Origin: Brachybacterium paraconglomeratum | GTDB taxonomy: Bacteria > Actinomycetota > Actinomycetes > Actinomycetales > Dermabacteraceae | Direction: 5' to 3' | Assembly (NCBI RefSeq): GCF_003994255.1 | Contig: NZ_ML133855.1 | Coordinates: 1-64,000, forward strand | DNA length: 64,000 nucleotides | In this document: piece by piece, positions 16,452-24,779 of the stretch | Layout: the number at the start of each line of letters is the position of its first letter | Numbering within the stretch: the stretch's first letter is position 1 | Made by a program: the position numbers and the translations under genes | Notes under the pieces: model-generated | The model's input: the letters and a program-made list of their open reading frames with translations, nothing else | The model's database searches: none | Told to the model about the DNA's origin: nothing

Positions 16452-17444
16452 TCAGGCCATGGAGTCCCGGCGGCTCCCGTCGACCGGGAAGCGCGGGGGC
16501 TCCCCGGCGGAGAGGCGTCGCAGCTCCTCGAGCGCGGCCTCACCCATGCGGTGCAGCTCGTTGCCCTGGGAGCCGGCGAGGTGCGGGGTGAGCTGCGCGA
16601 GCTCCGCCTCCCACAGCGGGTCGTCGTCGGCGAGGTCGTCGTGCACGTCGAGGACCGCGCTGAGCCTGCCCGAGAGCACCTCGTCCCGCAGCGCGTCGAT
16701 GTCCACCAGCGCGGGCCGGGCGGTGTTGAGGAACGTGGTGCCGTCGCGCATCAGACCGAGCAGCTCGCGGGTGACCATGCCCTTCGTCGAGGGCACGTCC
16801 GGGGCGTGCAGGCTCACCACGTCGCTGCGGGCGTAGAGCTCCTCCGGATCGACCTTCCTCGCGCCGAGCTCCGCGACCTGCTCGGCGCTCGCGAAGGGGT
16901 CGGTGACCAGCACCTCGAGGTCGAAGCGGCGCAGGTGCTCGGCCACCAGCGTCCCGATCCGGGAGGCGCCGATCAGGCCGACCACCCCGCCGTGGTTCCC
17001 GATCCCGGGATCGGCGGCCGTGGCCGGGCCGACGGTGCGCTCGCGCCGGTAGCGTGCCTGCTGGGCGAGGGTCCGCTTCCCGGCGAGCAGGATCTGCGCG
17101 AGCGCGTACTCGGCGACCGGGACGGCGTTCGCCTCGGTCGCGGAGGTCACCACGATGTCGCCTCTGTCCCACACGGCGTCGGTGACGACGAAGCGGACGG
17201 TGCCGGCGGTGTGCACGATCGCGCGCAGGCGCGGCATCCGCGCGAGCGCCACGGCGTCGACGGCGGGGGAGCCCCAGCCGGTGACCAGCACCTCCACCTC
17301 GGCGAGCTCCTCGCCCGGCGCGGCGGCGAGGTCCGGGACGGTGCGGGAGACGTCGATGCCGGTGATCTCCGCGAGCCGCTCCCGCTGGGCGGGGGAGAAC
17401 ATCCTGTCCTGCAGGCCCTCGGGCATCGCCAGCAGCGTCCTCAT
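16452..17444 (-). CDS. D-isomer-specific 2-hydroxyacid dehydrogenase
   Basis: 330 residues. The NAD-binding region has VVGLIGASRIGTLVAEHLRR near residues 158-177 (GxSxxG type) with DPF about 20 residues on. The family's catalytic pattern is visible: FLNTARPALVD near 240 (Arg region), then VLDVHDDLADDDPLW (Asp/Glu) and LTPHLAGSQGNEL (His near residue 290). It would interconvert a 2-hydroxy acid and a 2-keto acid with NAD(P)H in the cytoplasm. Its ATG overlaps the isomerase gene by four bases (ATGA), so the two are coupled. With the forward operon it gives the locus two dehydrogenases and two isomerases. Confidence 0.9.
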   Translation of the reverse strand: MRTLLAMPEGLQDRMFSPAQRERLAEITGIDVSRTVPDLAAAPGEELAEVEVLVTGWGSPAVDAVALARMPRLRAIVHTAGTVRFVVTDAVWDRGDIVVTSATEANAVPVAEYALAQILLAGKRTLAQQARYRRERTVGPATAADPGIGNHGGVVGLIGASRIGTLVAEHLRRFDLEVLVTDPFASAEQVAELGARKVDPEELYARSDVVSLHAPDVPSTKGMVTRELLGLMRDGTTFLNTARPALVDIDALRDEVLSGRLSAVLDVHDDLADDDPLWEAELAQLTPHLAGSQGNELHRMGEAALEELRRLSAGEPPRFPVDGSRRDSMA

Positions 17445-18223
17445 CGCGCGAGTTCCTCGCCGGCGGTGATCAGGGTGCGCAGGGTGTCCGCCTCGCGGGG
17501 CAGCAGCGCGGGGTCGTCGCCCGGCACGAACTCCAGCAGCGCATCGAGGTCCGCGCCGTTCGCGGCGAGGACCGCGAAGGCCGGCTCCCACAGGTCCGAG
17601 CGCTCGGCGAGCGGCAGGCGCTCGTGGCCCGGCCACCAGGAGAAGACGTGGATCGTGGAGGTGCGGGGCAGCGCCTGGCGCAGCGTGTCCAGCGCCGGCT
17701 CGACGGGCATGTCCTGATGCGGCTGCCAGTAGGTGAGCACGTTCGTGCGTCCCACCTCGTCCAGCAGGCGCAGGGTCGAGCCGATCTCGTCGGTGAGGGT
17801 GCCGCCGTGGAACTCGAGCCCGAGCTCCAGCCCGTGGGCGGCGACGCGGTCGGCGAGCTCCCGGATCCGGCTGACGGTGACGGCACGGTCCTCGGCGGAG
17901 GTCTCCGCCGAGCCGGTGCGGGTCGCCCACACCCGGATCCGCGGGGCGCCGAGCGCGCGGGCCGCGGCGATCACCGCCCCGCCTGCGGCGTGCACCTCCT
18001 CGTCGGAGCCGACGAAGGTGAGGTACGAGCCGTAGGAGGTGACGGAGAGGCCCGCCTCCTCGGTGACCGTCCGGGCGTGGGTGGCCGCGTCGAGGTCGCC
18101 GGGCGGGACGTGCGCGTCCCCGGCCCACTCGATGCCCTCGAGCCCGGCGGAGGCGGCGTGGCGCACCACCTCCTCGACCGGCAGGGAGCGGAAGGTGACG
18201 GAGCACAGGCCCGGGCGGATCAT
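17441..18223 (-). CDS. Sugar phosphate isomerase/epimerase, reverse operon
   Basis: 260 residues, TIM barrel. Motifs include GLEGIEWAGDAHVPPGD near residue 30, LGLEFHGGTLTDEIG (Glu, His) near 137 and a final STIHVFSWWPGHERLPLAE. The start is preceded by GGAGGG. It leads the reverse operon, overlapping the 2-hydroxyacid dehydrogenase by ATGA. The operator 13-mer is at 18251-18263, 28 bases upstream of the start, so it lies in the leader or promoter. Substrate unknown, but shared control with the forward operon argues for the same pathway. Confidence 0.88.
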   Translation of the reverse strand: MIRPGLCSVTFRSLPVEEVVRHAASAGLEGIEWAGDAHVPPGDLDAATHARTVTEEAGLSVTSYGSYLTFVGSDEEVHAAGGAVIAAARALGAPRIRVWATRTGSAETSAEDRAVTVSRIRELADRVAAHGLELGLEFHGGTLTDEIGSTLRLLDEVGRTNVLTYWQPHQDMPVEPALDTLRQALPRTSTIHVFSWWPGHERLPLAERSDLWEPAFAVLAANGADLDALLEFVPGDDPALLPREADTLRTLITAGEELAR

Positions 18224-18250
18224 GACGATCCCTCCGATCTCGACGAGGCG

Positions 18251-18263
18251 GGAAAGCGGTTGC
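18251..18263. promoter_or_regulatory. LacI-family operator identical to the one at 9828
   Basis: GGAAAGCGGTTGC, an exact 13-base match to 9828-9840, in the upstream region of the reverse catabolic operon. The core is the AAGCG/GTT CG-centred LacI operator type. Confidence 0.62.
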
Positions 18264-18377
18264 TATCAGGCTATCGCAGGTCCGCGAAGTGCCCGACGGG
18301 TCACCTGTGGGGTCCGGTCCGACGCGGCCGGAAAGCAGGCGCCCGACGGGTCGGAACCGAGGGGCCGGCCGCCCGGA

Positions 18378-18827
18378 TCAGCCCTCGCGCTGCGCCCGCT
18401 CGGCCTCCTCCTGCCGCCAGACCTTCTCCTTGGCGATGAACTCGTTGTCCTCCGAGACGAGCTCCGCGATCTCCTCGTCACCGTGGATCCGGCGCACCTC
18501 GAGCTTCATGCCGGGGCCCAGCGGGCAGCGCTCCGCCCACTGCCGCGCCTCCTCGCGGGAGGGCACGTTCAGGATCCAGAACCCGTTGAACAACGACTCC
18601 GTCGGCCCGTAGGGCTCCTCGGAGAGGGCGGGCGGGGTGGAGGAGAAGTCGAGCACGAAGTTCTCCTCCGCGCCCGCGTCTGTGAGCCCCTCGCCGCCGG
18701 CGAGCACTCCCGCATCGTGCATCGCCTCGTTGTAGGCGCCCATCTGGTTGACGACCTCCTCGAAGTCCACCTCGGCGCTCGCGGCGAGCGCGGCATCGGT
18801 CGCTCGCATGATCAGCATGTACTTCAT
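18378..18827 (-). CDS. YCII-related (DGPF) domain protein
   Basis: 149 residues starting MKYMLIMRATDAA, with GGEGLTDAG near residue 43 and ESLFNGFWILNVPSREEARQ near residues 78-97, the order seen in YCII/DGPF domain proteins. These are small dimeric ferredoxin-like folds; some are linked to sigma factors or dehydratase-like chemistry, but most have no known role. AGGAG lies before the ATG; longer upstream frames lack a site. It is monocistronic, between the catabolic operon and the FMN reductase. The C-terminal tail (EFIAKEKVWRQEEAERAQ) is an extra charged helix beyond the domain. Confidence 0.8.
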   Translation of the reverse strand: MKYMLIMRATDAALAASAEVDFEEVVNQMGAYNEAMHDAGVLAGGEGLTDAGAEENFVLDFSSTPPALSEEPYGPTESLFNGFWILNVPSREEARQWAERCPLGPGMKLEVRRIHGDEEIAELVSEDNEFIAKEKVWRQEEAERAQREG

Positions 18828-19013
18828 CGAGGCTCCTGTCGTGGGGTTCGCGGCGATCCGCGGGCCGTCTGCGGTCAGCGTAGGGCCGCCTCGATCTGGG
18901 CACGCGGCGAACGGGCGGATCAGGTCAGCCGAAGCCCGTCGCCTCACCGCCAGGGAGACGCAGGCCGGCCCGGGGCCGTGACGGTCCCGGGCCGGTCGAG
19001 GTGCCGTGCCGGA

Positions 19014-19748
19014 TCAGCGGCGGGGCAGCAGGTCGCCCATCGGCACGAAGTCGGTGAACTCGGGGTCCAGGCCGGGGCGTGCGGGAGCGGCGTCGGCCGA
19101 CGCGTCCTCGACGGAATGCGTCTCGGCGGAGCCGTCGGCCGCAGAAGCCTTGCCCGCGGCGCCGGCGACCGGGAGCGCCGTCCCGCGACGGGCAAGCAGG
19201 ATGGTGGCGAGCTCACCGGTCGCGCGACGCACCCGCGCCGCGAGCGGCTGCTCGTCGGCCTGGCCCTCGGTGTCCGCGCCGAAGTCCGCCGAGGCCGCGA
19301 ACACGGAGGTCGGCACGAGATCCGCCTTCAGGTAGCCGAACATCGGGCGGACCGCGTAGTCGATCGCGAGGGAGTGGCGGGCGGTGCCGGCGGTCGCGCC
19401 GACCAGCACCGGCTTGTCCTTCCACAGCTCGATGTCCAGCGCGTCGAAGAACGTCTTGAACAGCCCGGCCGGTCCCGCGTTGAAGATCGGGGTGACCGCG
19501 ACGACGGCGTCCGCCGCGCGCACCTGCTCGATCACCATCGAGAGGCGCTCGCTGGGGAAGCGGGTCAGCAGCGCATCGGTGAGGTCGTGCGCGTACTCCC
19601 GCAGCTCGACGGTGGTCACCTCGACCGCGGAGCCGTCGGCCCCGAGCGCGGCCGAGGCCTCACGGGTCAGCTGGTCGGCGAGCATGCGCGTGGAGCTCGG
19701 AGTGGACAGCCCTGCGGACAGGGCGAGCAGGCGGAACGTGTCGGTCAT
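19014..19748 (-). CDS. NAD(P)H-dependent FMN reductase, CE1759-like partner of the LLM monooxygenase
   Basis: 244 residues with a flavodoxin-like fold: LLALSAGLSTPSSTRMLADQ at the N-terminus (phosphate-binding loop) and VVAVTPIFNAGPAGLFKTFF near residues 85-104. It would reduce FMN and supply FMNH2. The neighbour at 19929-21086 on the same strand is an FMN-dependent monooxygenase, and the pair matches the actinobacterial CE1758/CE1759 arrangement. Residues about 180-225 form an Ala/Ser-rich acidic insert that is probably disordered. The monooxygenase gene is upstream; 180 bases containing a long palindrome separate the two. Confidence 0.87.
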   Translation of the reverse strand: MTDTFRLLALSAGLSTPSSTRMLADQLTREASAALGADGSAVEVTTVELREYAHDLTDALLTRFPSERLSMVIEQVRAADAVVAVTPIFNAGPAGLFKTFFDALDIELWKDKPVLVGATAGTARHSLAIDYAVRPMFGYLKADLVPTSVFAASADFGADTEGQADEQPLAARVRRATGELATILLARRGTALPVAGAAGKASAADGSAETHSVEDASADAAPARPGLDPEFTDFVPMGDLLPRR

Positions 19749-19806
19749 GGGGAGTCTCTCTCGGGGAGCGCCGGGCGGCGGGGGGCATGGGGCGGAGCGT
19801 GGCGGG

Positions 19807-19868
19807 AGCTTTTGCGCCCGGGAGGACCGCTAGCGGCCCGAGCATCGGTCCTCCGGGCCGCAAAAGCT
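19807..19868. repeat. Long intergenic palindrome, copy 1 (TTTTGCG type)
   Basis: AGCTTTTGCG opens the left arm and CGCAAAAGCT closes the right; the inner stem is GAGGACCG/CGGTCCTC with single-base bulges. It lies between the LLM monooxygenase and the FMN reductase. Related elements are at 43051 and 50646. Confidence 0.7.
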
Positions 19869-19928
19869 GCATGGACGGCGGCCCGGGGTCGACCGCAGGG
19901 GTCGTCGGGCCCGGATGGCCGCGCCCGG

Positions 19929-21086
19929 TCAGCGGCGGGCGTCCTCGGCGCGCAGGCCGGTCCAGTTGTCGCCGGTCTCGAACTTGTAGCTGTCGTCGAA
20001 GGCGCCTCGCTCGGCCTCGGCGGCGGCGACGCGGGCGGCGTGGGTGGGCGCCTCGGGGACGTCGGTGGGCTTCCTGGCCTCGAGCTCGCGGCGCAGTACC
20101 GGGACGACCTCGGTGCCCAGCAGCTCGATCTGCTCCAGGACCGTCTTCTGCGGCAGGCCCGCGTGGTCCATGAGGAACATCTGGCGCTGGTAGTCGCCGA
20201 CGTGGTCGGCCATGGTCAGGTAGCGCTCGATCACCTGCTCGGGGGAGCCGACGGTCAGCGGGGTCTGCGCGGTGAAGTCCTCCATCGAGGGGCCGCCGCC
20301 GTAGACGGGGGCGTTGTCGAAGTAGGGGCGGAACTCGTTCCACGCGTCCTGGGAGTTCTTGCGCATGAAGGCCTGGCCGCCGAGGCCCACGTAGGCCTGG
20401 CGGGCGGTGCCGTGGCCGTAGTGCTCGTAGCGCTCGCGGTACAGCTGCACCATCTGCTCGGTGTGGCTCATGGGCCAGAAGATGTTGTTGTGCAGGAAGC
20501 CGTCGCCGTAGTACGCGGCCTGCTCGGCGATCTGCGGGGAGCGGATCGAGCCGTGCCACACGAAGGGCGCCACGCCGTCCAGCGGGCGCGGGGTGGAGGT
20601 GAACTGCTGCAGCGGGGTGCGGAACTGGCCCTCCCAGTTCACGACGTCCTCGGTCCACAGCCGGCGCAGCAGGTCGTAGTTCTCGATCGCGATCTCGATG
20701 CCCTTGCGGATGTCCTGCCCGAACCAGGGGTAGACCGGACCGGTGTTGCCGCGGCCCATCACCAGGTCCACGCGGCCGCCGGTGAGGTGCTGCAGCATCG
20801 CGTAGTCCTCGGCGATCTTCACCGGGTCGTTGGTGGTGATCAGCGTGGTCGCGGTGGAGAGGATGATCTTCTCGGTCTGCGCGCCGAGGTAGGCGAGTGT
20901 GGTGGTGGGGGAGGAGGTGACGAAGGGCGGGTTGTGGTGCTCGCCGATCGCGAACACGTCCAGGCCCACCTGCTCGGCGAGCCTGCCCATCTCGACCATG
21001 TTCTTCAGGCGCTCGTTCTCGGTGGGCACCTTCCCGGTCATGGGGTCGGGGGTGATGTCGGCGATGGTGAAGATTCCGAACTGCAT
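19929..21086 (-). CDS. LLM-class FMN-dependent monooxygenase, CE1758-like
   Basis: 385 residues from the ATG at 21086 (AAGGAG upstream); a start ten codons earlier has no site. Bacterial-luciferase TIM barrel: MQFGIFTIADI, LDVFAIGEHHNPPFVTSSP near residues 46-64, and GRVDLVMGRGNTGPVYPWFG near 105-124, the flavin-binding region. It would use FMNH2 and O2 to oxygenate an unknown substrate. Its flavin supply is probably the reductase at 19014. An AT-rich motif at 21167-21179 in the promoter region may be a MarR-type operator. The strong match over the whole length makes the family certain; the substrate is unknown. Confidence 0.9.
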   Translation of the reverse strand: MQFGIFTIADITPDPMTGKVPTENERLKNMVEMGRLAEQVGLDVFAIGEHHNPPFVTSSPTTTLAYLGAQTEKIILSTATTLITTNDPVKIAEDYAMLQHLTGGRVDLVMGRGNTGPVYPWFGQDIRKGIEIAIENYDLLRRLWTEDVVNWEGQFRTPLQQFTSTPRPLDGVAPFVWHGSIRSPQIAEQAAYYGDGFLHNNIFWPMSHTEQMVQLYRERYEHYGHGTARQAYVGLGGQAFMRKNSQDAWNEFRPYFDNAPVYGGGPSMEDFTAQTPLTVGSPEQVIERYLTMADHVGDYQRQMFLMDHAGLPQKTVLEQIELLGTEVVPVLRRELEARKPTDVPEAPTHAARVAAAEAERGAFDDSYKFETGDNWTGLRAEDARR

Positions 21087-21166
21087 GGCAGGCTCCTTGA
21101 GGTGCGTCGCGGGCATCCGGGAGGGCAGTGGCGAGGTCCCGCCCGGACCCGCCGAGAAGATGCTGC

Positions 21167-21179
21167 AACTTTAAACTAT
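21167..21179 (-). promoter_or_regulatory. AT-rich promoter/operator candidate of the LLM operon
   Basis: AACTTTAAACTAT is an isolated AT-rich island in a GC-rich intergenic region, 80 bases upstream of the monooxygenase start, with TTTAAA at the centre. It could be a -10 region or a MarR-type operator; I cannot separate the two. Confidence 0.35.
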
Positions 21180-21311
21180 CTCGGAGGGGGTGGCAACCCC
21201 GACGTGACCCCGGTCGCCCTCGCCGGCCGCATCGCCGCCGAGTCCGAGCCCTCTTCTGTGCCGACCCCGAGTCCGCTCCGTCCCGAACGACGTCGAGCCC
21301 TCGCCCGCGGT

Positions 21312-21367
21312 CGAGACGTAGTTTTCCGTCCGTATGGAGCGTCATAGGGGCGGAAACCTACGTCTCG
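21312..21367. repeat. Long intergenic palindrome, copy 2 (CGAGACGTAG type)
   Basis: Arms CGAGACGTAG / CTACGTCTCG extend to a 20-pair stem with two G-U pairs; the loop is bounded by TATG and CATA. It sits between divergent genes, so it cannot serve as a terminator for either flanking gene. A relative with the same outer CGAGACGT arm is at 42947. Confidence 0.72.
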
Positions 21368-21478
21368 GCGAGTGCGTGGGCGCGTGGGTGCGTGGCTGCG
21401 AGGGATCGGGAGTGAGCGCGCCCGCGATCTGCGCATTCGCGCCCGTCGGCCGACGGGCAGGTGCGAGGATGGCGAGCC

Positions 21479-23518
21479 ATGACCTCCACGAGCATCGAGA
21501 CCCTGCTGGACGCGACCCGACTGGCCGCCCTCGAGACCACCGAGGGAGGGAGGGTCGTGGCGAAGGTGTCCGGCCTCGATCAGAAGGGCACCTCCTATCG
21601 CGGCTCCCTCGTCGAGATCGACGGGGACCGCCTGGTCCCGCTCACCCGCGGCAGCGCCTCCGTCGGCGCCGTGGCGCTCGCCGAGGACGGCGCCACCTTC
21701 TTCACCGCGAAGCGCGTGGGCGAGGACGGCGAGGAGTCCGAGGACGCCCAGCTCTGGGCGCTGCCCGCCCGCGGCGAGGCGCGCGAGCTCGCGAACCGTC
21801 CCGGCGGATTCGGCGGCCTCGTCGTCGCCGGACGTCACCTGGTCACCGAGCTCGAGGTCCACTCCCAGGCGGCCGACGAGGCCGAGCACGCGAAGCTCAC
21901 CGCGAAGCGGAAGAAGGCCAAGGTCAGCGCCGCCTTCCATACCGGCTTCCCGACCCGGTACTGGGACCACGACCTCGGCCCCACCCGCCCTGTCCTCGCC
22001 ATCGCCGCCCTGCCCGAGGATCTCGCCGCCGCCGAGCGCACCGCCGCGCCCTCGGCCGACGGGGCCGACGCGGACGAGGATGCCCCCACCCAGGTCCTCC
22101 ACTTCCGCCACGTCACCATGCCGCCCGGACGCCTCGAGGGCTGGACCGCGGACCGCAGTGGCGAGCAGGCCCTCGTCGCCATGGCCGACTCCCGCGGCGA
22201 CCGCCTCGCCGTCACCGACCTCTACCTCCTCGACCTCGTCGGCGCCCAGCCGCCGCGCCTGCTGTGCGAGGGGACGAACGAGGTCGAGTACGGCCCCGCC
22301 GAGTTCAGCCCCTCCGGCGACCGGGTCCTCATCGGCCGCCACCGCCACTGGACGCAGACCGCCTCGCTCCACGCGGGGGTCGAGCTGCTCGACCTCGCCA
22401 CCGGAGAGTCCGCCCCCGTCTGGCCGGAGCTCGACCACTGGGTCGACCCCGTCTGGCTGGACGAGAACACCCTGGTCGCCGCCTCCGACGACACCGGTCG
22501 CGGTGCCGTCTGGATCGGCGACGTCACCGACGCCGCGCCGCGCCGCCTCGCCGGCGGCCCCGGCCAGGACCTCGCCTTCTCCGACCTCTCCATCGCCGGC
22601 GGCGAGATCATCGCCTCCGCCTCCGGGATCGCCGTCGCCCCGCATCCGGTGCGGATCGACCGCAGCAGCGGCGCCGTCGAGGAGCTGCCGAACCCGGCCG
22701 ACGCGCTCGCCCAGCCGGGCACGCTCACCGAGGTCACCGCCGCCGCGGAGGACGGCACGGAGCTGCGGGCCTGGCTGCGCCTGCCCGACGGCGAGGGGCC
22801 GCACCCGCTGGTCGTGTTCGCCCACGGCGGTCCGTGGGGCTCGTGGAACGCCTGGACCTACCGCTGGAACCCCGGCCCCTTCGTCGACGCCGGCTACGCG
22901 GTGCTGCTGCCGGACCCCGCGATCTCCACCGGCTACGGCCAGTCCATGATCGACCGCGGCCAGCACGAGCTCGGCGGCGCCCCGTTCGCCGACATCATGT
23001 CGCTGACCGACCAGGCGATCGCGCGCGAGGACATCGACGAGGATCGCACCGCCTTCGCCGGCGGCTCCTACGGCGGGTACATGGCCAACTGGGTCGCCGG
23101 GCACACCGGGGACCGGTTCCGCTGCATCGTCACCCATGCCTCGCTGTGGGACACCGAGTCGATGGGCCGCACCACCGACAACGCCGCCTGGCACCGGCCG
23201 ATGCTCGCCCAGAACGCGCGCTACAACCCCCGCGACTTCGTGGGCGAGATCGTGGCGCCGATGCTCGTCATCCACGGCGACAAGGACTACCGCGTCCCGA
23301 TCGCGCAGGGCCACGCCCTCTGGCACGACCTCCACGAGTACTCGGCCACCCCGCGCGATGCGCAGGGCCGCAGTCGCCACCGCTACCTGTACTTCCCCGA
23401 CGAGGGCCATTGGATCCAGGGCCGCGGCAACGCGCAGGTCTGGTACGAGACCTTCCTCGGCTTCCTCGACGAGCACGTGCGCGGTAAGGACTGGGAGCGA
23501 CCCGCGACCCTCGGCTGA
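21479..23518 (+). CDS. S9 family (prolyl oligopeptidase-like) serine peptidase
   Basis: 679 residues. The N-terminal two thirds are a beta-propeller-like region (repeats such as FSPSGDRVLIGRHRH near 280). The C-terminal alpha/beta hydrolase starts near residue 420. The nucleophile is the Ser in FAGGSYGGYMANWV (near 530), Asp in VIHGDKDYRVP (near 600) and His in FPDEGHWIQG (near 645). No signal peptide, so cytoplasmic. It would cleave peptides, likely dipeptidyl or acylaminoacyl type. There is no Shine-Dalgarno site; GAGGAT ends eight bases before the ATG, suggesting a leaderless message. Confidence 0.9.
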   Translation: MTSTSIETLLDATRLAALETTEGGRVVAKVSGLDQKGTSYRGSLVEIDGDRLVPLTRGSASVGAVALAEDGATFFTAKRVGEDGEESEDAQLWALPARGEARELANRPGGFGGLVVAGRHLVTELEVHSQAADEAEHAKLTAKRKKAKVSAAFHTGFPTRYWDHDLGPTRPVLAIAALPEDLAAAERTAAPSADGADADEDAPTQVLHFRHVTMPPGRLEGWTADRSGEQALVAMADSRGDRLAVTDLYLLDLVGAQPPRLLCEGTNEVEYGPAEFSPSGDRVLIGRHRHWTQTASLHAGVELLDLATGESAPVWPELDHWVDPVWLDENTLVAASDDTGRGAVWIGDVTDAAPRRLAGGPGQDLAFSDLSIAGGEIIASASGIAVAPHPVRIDRSSGAVEELPNPADALAQPGTLTEVTAAAEDGTELRAWLRLPDGEGPHPLVVFAHGGPWGSWNAWTYRWNPGPFVDAGYAVLLPDPAISTGYGQSMIDRGQHELGGAPFADIMSLTDQAIAREDIDEDRTAFAGGSYGGYMANWVAGHTGDRFRCIVTHASLWDTESMGRTTDNAAWHRPMLAQNARYNPRDFVGEIVAPMLVIHGDKDYRVPIAQGHALWHDLHEYSATPRDAQGRSRHRYLYFPDEGHWIQGRGNAQVWYETFLGFLDEHVRGKDWERPATLG

Positions 23519-23536
23519 GCGGACGGCCCCGCACGC

Positions 23537-23567
23537 TTGACGCCGCTTCGAACGCGTGTTCGACTAT
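23537..23567 (+). promoter_or_regulatory. SOS promoter: LexA box between -35 and -10
   Basis: TTGACG (23537-23542) and GACTAT (23562-23567) can act as -35 and -10. Between them, TCGAAC-GCGT-GTTCGA (23548-23563) is an exact match to the actinobacterial SOS box TCGAAC-N4-GTTCGA. The start codon at 23573 follows five bases after the -10, so the mRNA would be leaderless and strongly LexA-repressed. Confidence 0.8.
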
Positions 23568-23572
23568 CGGGC

Positions 23573-24637
23573 ATGCGGTGGAGCGGACAGGAGATCGGCC
23601 CGGAGGGTGCTCAGCAGGCAGGGGCGCCCGCGCTGCTGGGCCTCTCGGGCCTGGTGCGCAGCGTGACCACGCCCGAGTTCCAGGGGGTCACCTTCCATGA
23701 GGTCACCGCGAAGTCCGCGCTGAACCGCGTGCCCGCCGCCAGCTCGATGCCCTTCGACTGGACGGTGAACCCGTATCGCGGCTGCTCCCACGCCTGCGTG
23801 TACTGCTTCGCGCGCAGCACCCACCGCTATCTCGACCTCGACGCGGGCGCGGACTTCGATCAGCAGGTGATCGTGAAGGTCAACGTCGCCGAGGTGCTGC
23901 GGGCCGAGCTCGCCCGTCGCTCCTGGAACGGCGACCTCGTCGCGCTCGGCACCAACACCGACCCCTACCAGCGGGCCGAGGGCCGCTACCGGCTCATGCC
24001 CGGGATCATCGATGCGCTCGCCGAGTCCGGAACGCCGCTGTCGATCCTCACCAAGGGCACCCTGCTGCGCCGCGACCTGCCGCAGCTCGAGCAGGCCGCC
24101 CGGCGCGTCCCCGTGGACCTCTCGATGTCGATCGCCGTGTTCGACGACGCGCTCCAGAAGGCCGTCGAGCCCGGCACCCCCACCACCGCGGCCCGGCTCG
24201 CGACCGTGCGCGCCGCGGCCGACGCCGGCTTCGCCGTCACCGTCTTCCTGATGCCGATCATGCCCTGGCTGACCGACGGAGACACGCAGCTCGACGACGC
24301 CCTCGCCCGGATCGCCGAGGCGGGCGCCTCGCGCGTCGTGTTCGGGGCGCTGCATCTGCGGCCGGGGGCGAAGGAGTGGTTCCTCGAGTGGATCCAGCGC
24401 GAGCACCCGCACCTGGCCACCGGGTACCGACGCTTCTACGGCAGCTCCTCCTACGCCCCGGCGGCCTATCGCGCCCAGCTCGCCCGGCGACTGCGGCCCA
24501 TGCTGCGGCGCCACGGCCTGGACGCCCTGGAGGACGAGGACCAGCCGGAGCAGCGCCGCCTCGTCCGTGGAGCCGCACGCCGGCCCTCCTCGCCGCCGCC
24601 CGCCCTCGACCCGATGCCGCAGCCGGCGCTGTTCTGA
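23573..24637 (+). CDS. Radical SAM protein, Rv2578c family, DNA-damage regulated
   Basis: 354 residues. The iron-sulfur motif CSHACVYC (Cx3Cx2C, residues about 67-74) lies after WTVNPYRGC, as in Rv2578c/SplB-like proteins. The radical SAM half barrel follows, with ALGTNTDPYQRAEGRYRLM near 123 and TVFLMPIMPWLTDGD near 222. It would cleave S-adenosylmethionine reductively in the cytoplasm; the substrate is unknown, with DNA lesion repair suggested by its regulation and its likeness to photoproduct lyases. A perfect LexA box lies ten bases upstream. I recall Rv2578c listed in the mycobacterial LexA regulon, which would agree. The last 35 residues are Arg/Pro-rich and probably disordered. Confidence 0.9.
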   Translation: MRWSGQEIGPEGAQQAGAPALLGLSGLVRSVTTPEFQGVTFHEVTAKSALNRVPAASSMPFDWTVNPYRGCSHACVYCFARSTHRYLDLDAGADFDQQVIVKVNVAEVLRAELARRSWNGDLVALGTNTDPYQRAEGRYRLMPGIIDALAESGTPLSILTKGTLLRRDLPQLEQAARRVPVDLSMSIAVFDDALQKAVEPGTPTTAARLATVRAAADAGFAVTVFLMPIMPWLTDGDTQLDDALARIAEAGASRVVFGALHLRPGAKEWFLEWIQREHPHLATGYRRFYGSSSYAPAAYRAQLARRLRPMLRRHGLDALEDEDQPEQRRLVRGAARRPSSPPPALDPMPQPALF

Positions 24638-24779
24638 CGGAGGCGCCCGTCTCGGCGCGTCCCGGCGCCCCGTCCCGCTCCGCGCTCGGCCCCGGAGTCC
24701 CGGCCCGCCCTGCGCACGGCCACGGATCCCGCGCCGCAGCGCAGGCGATGGCCGGTCGACTCAGACGGTGGCGTCGGGG

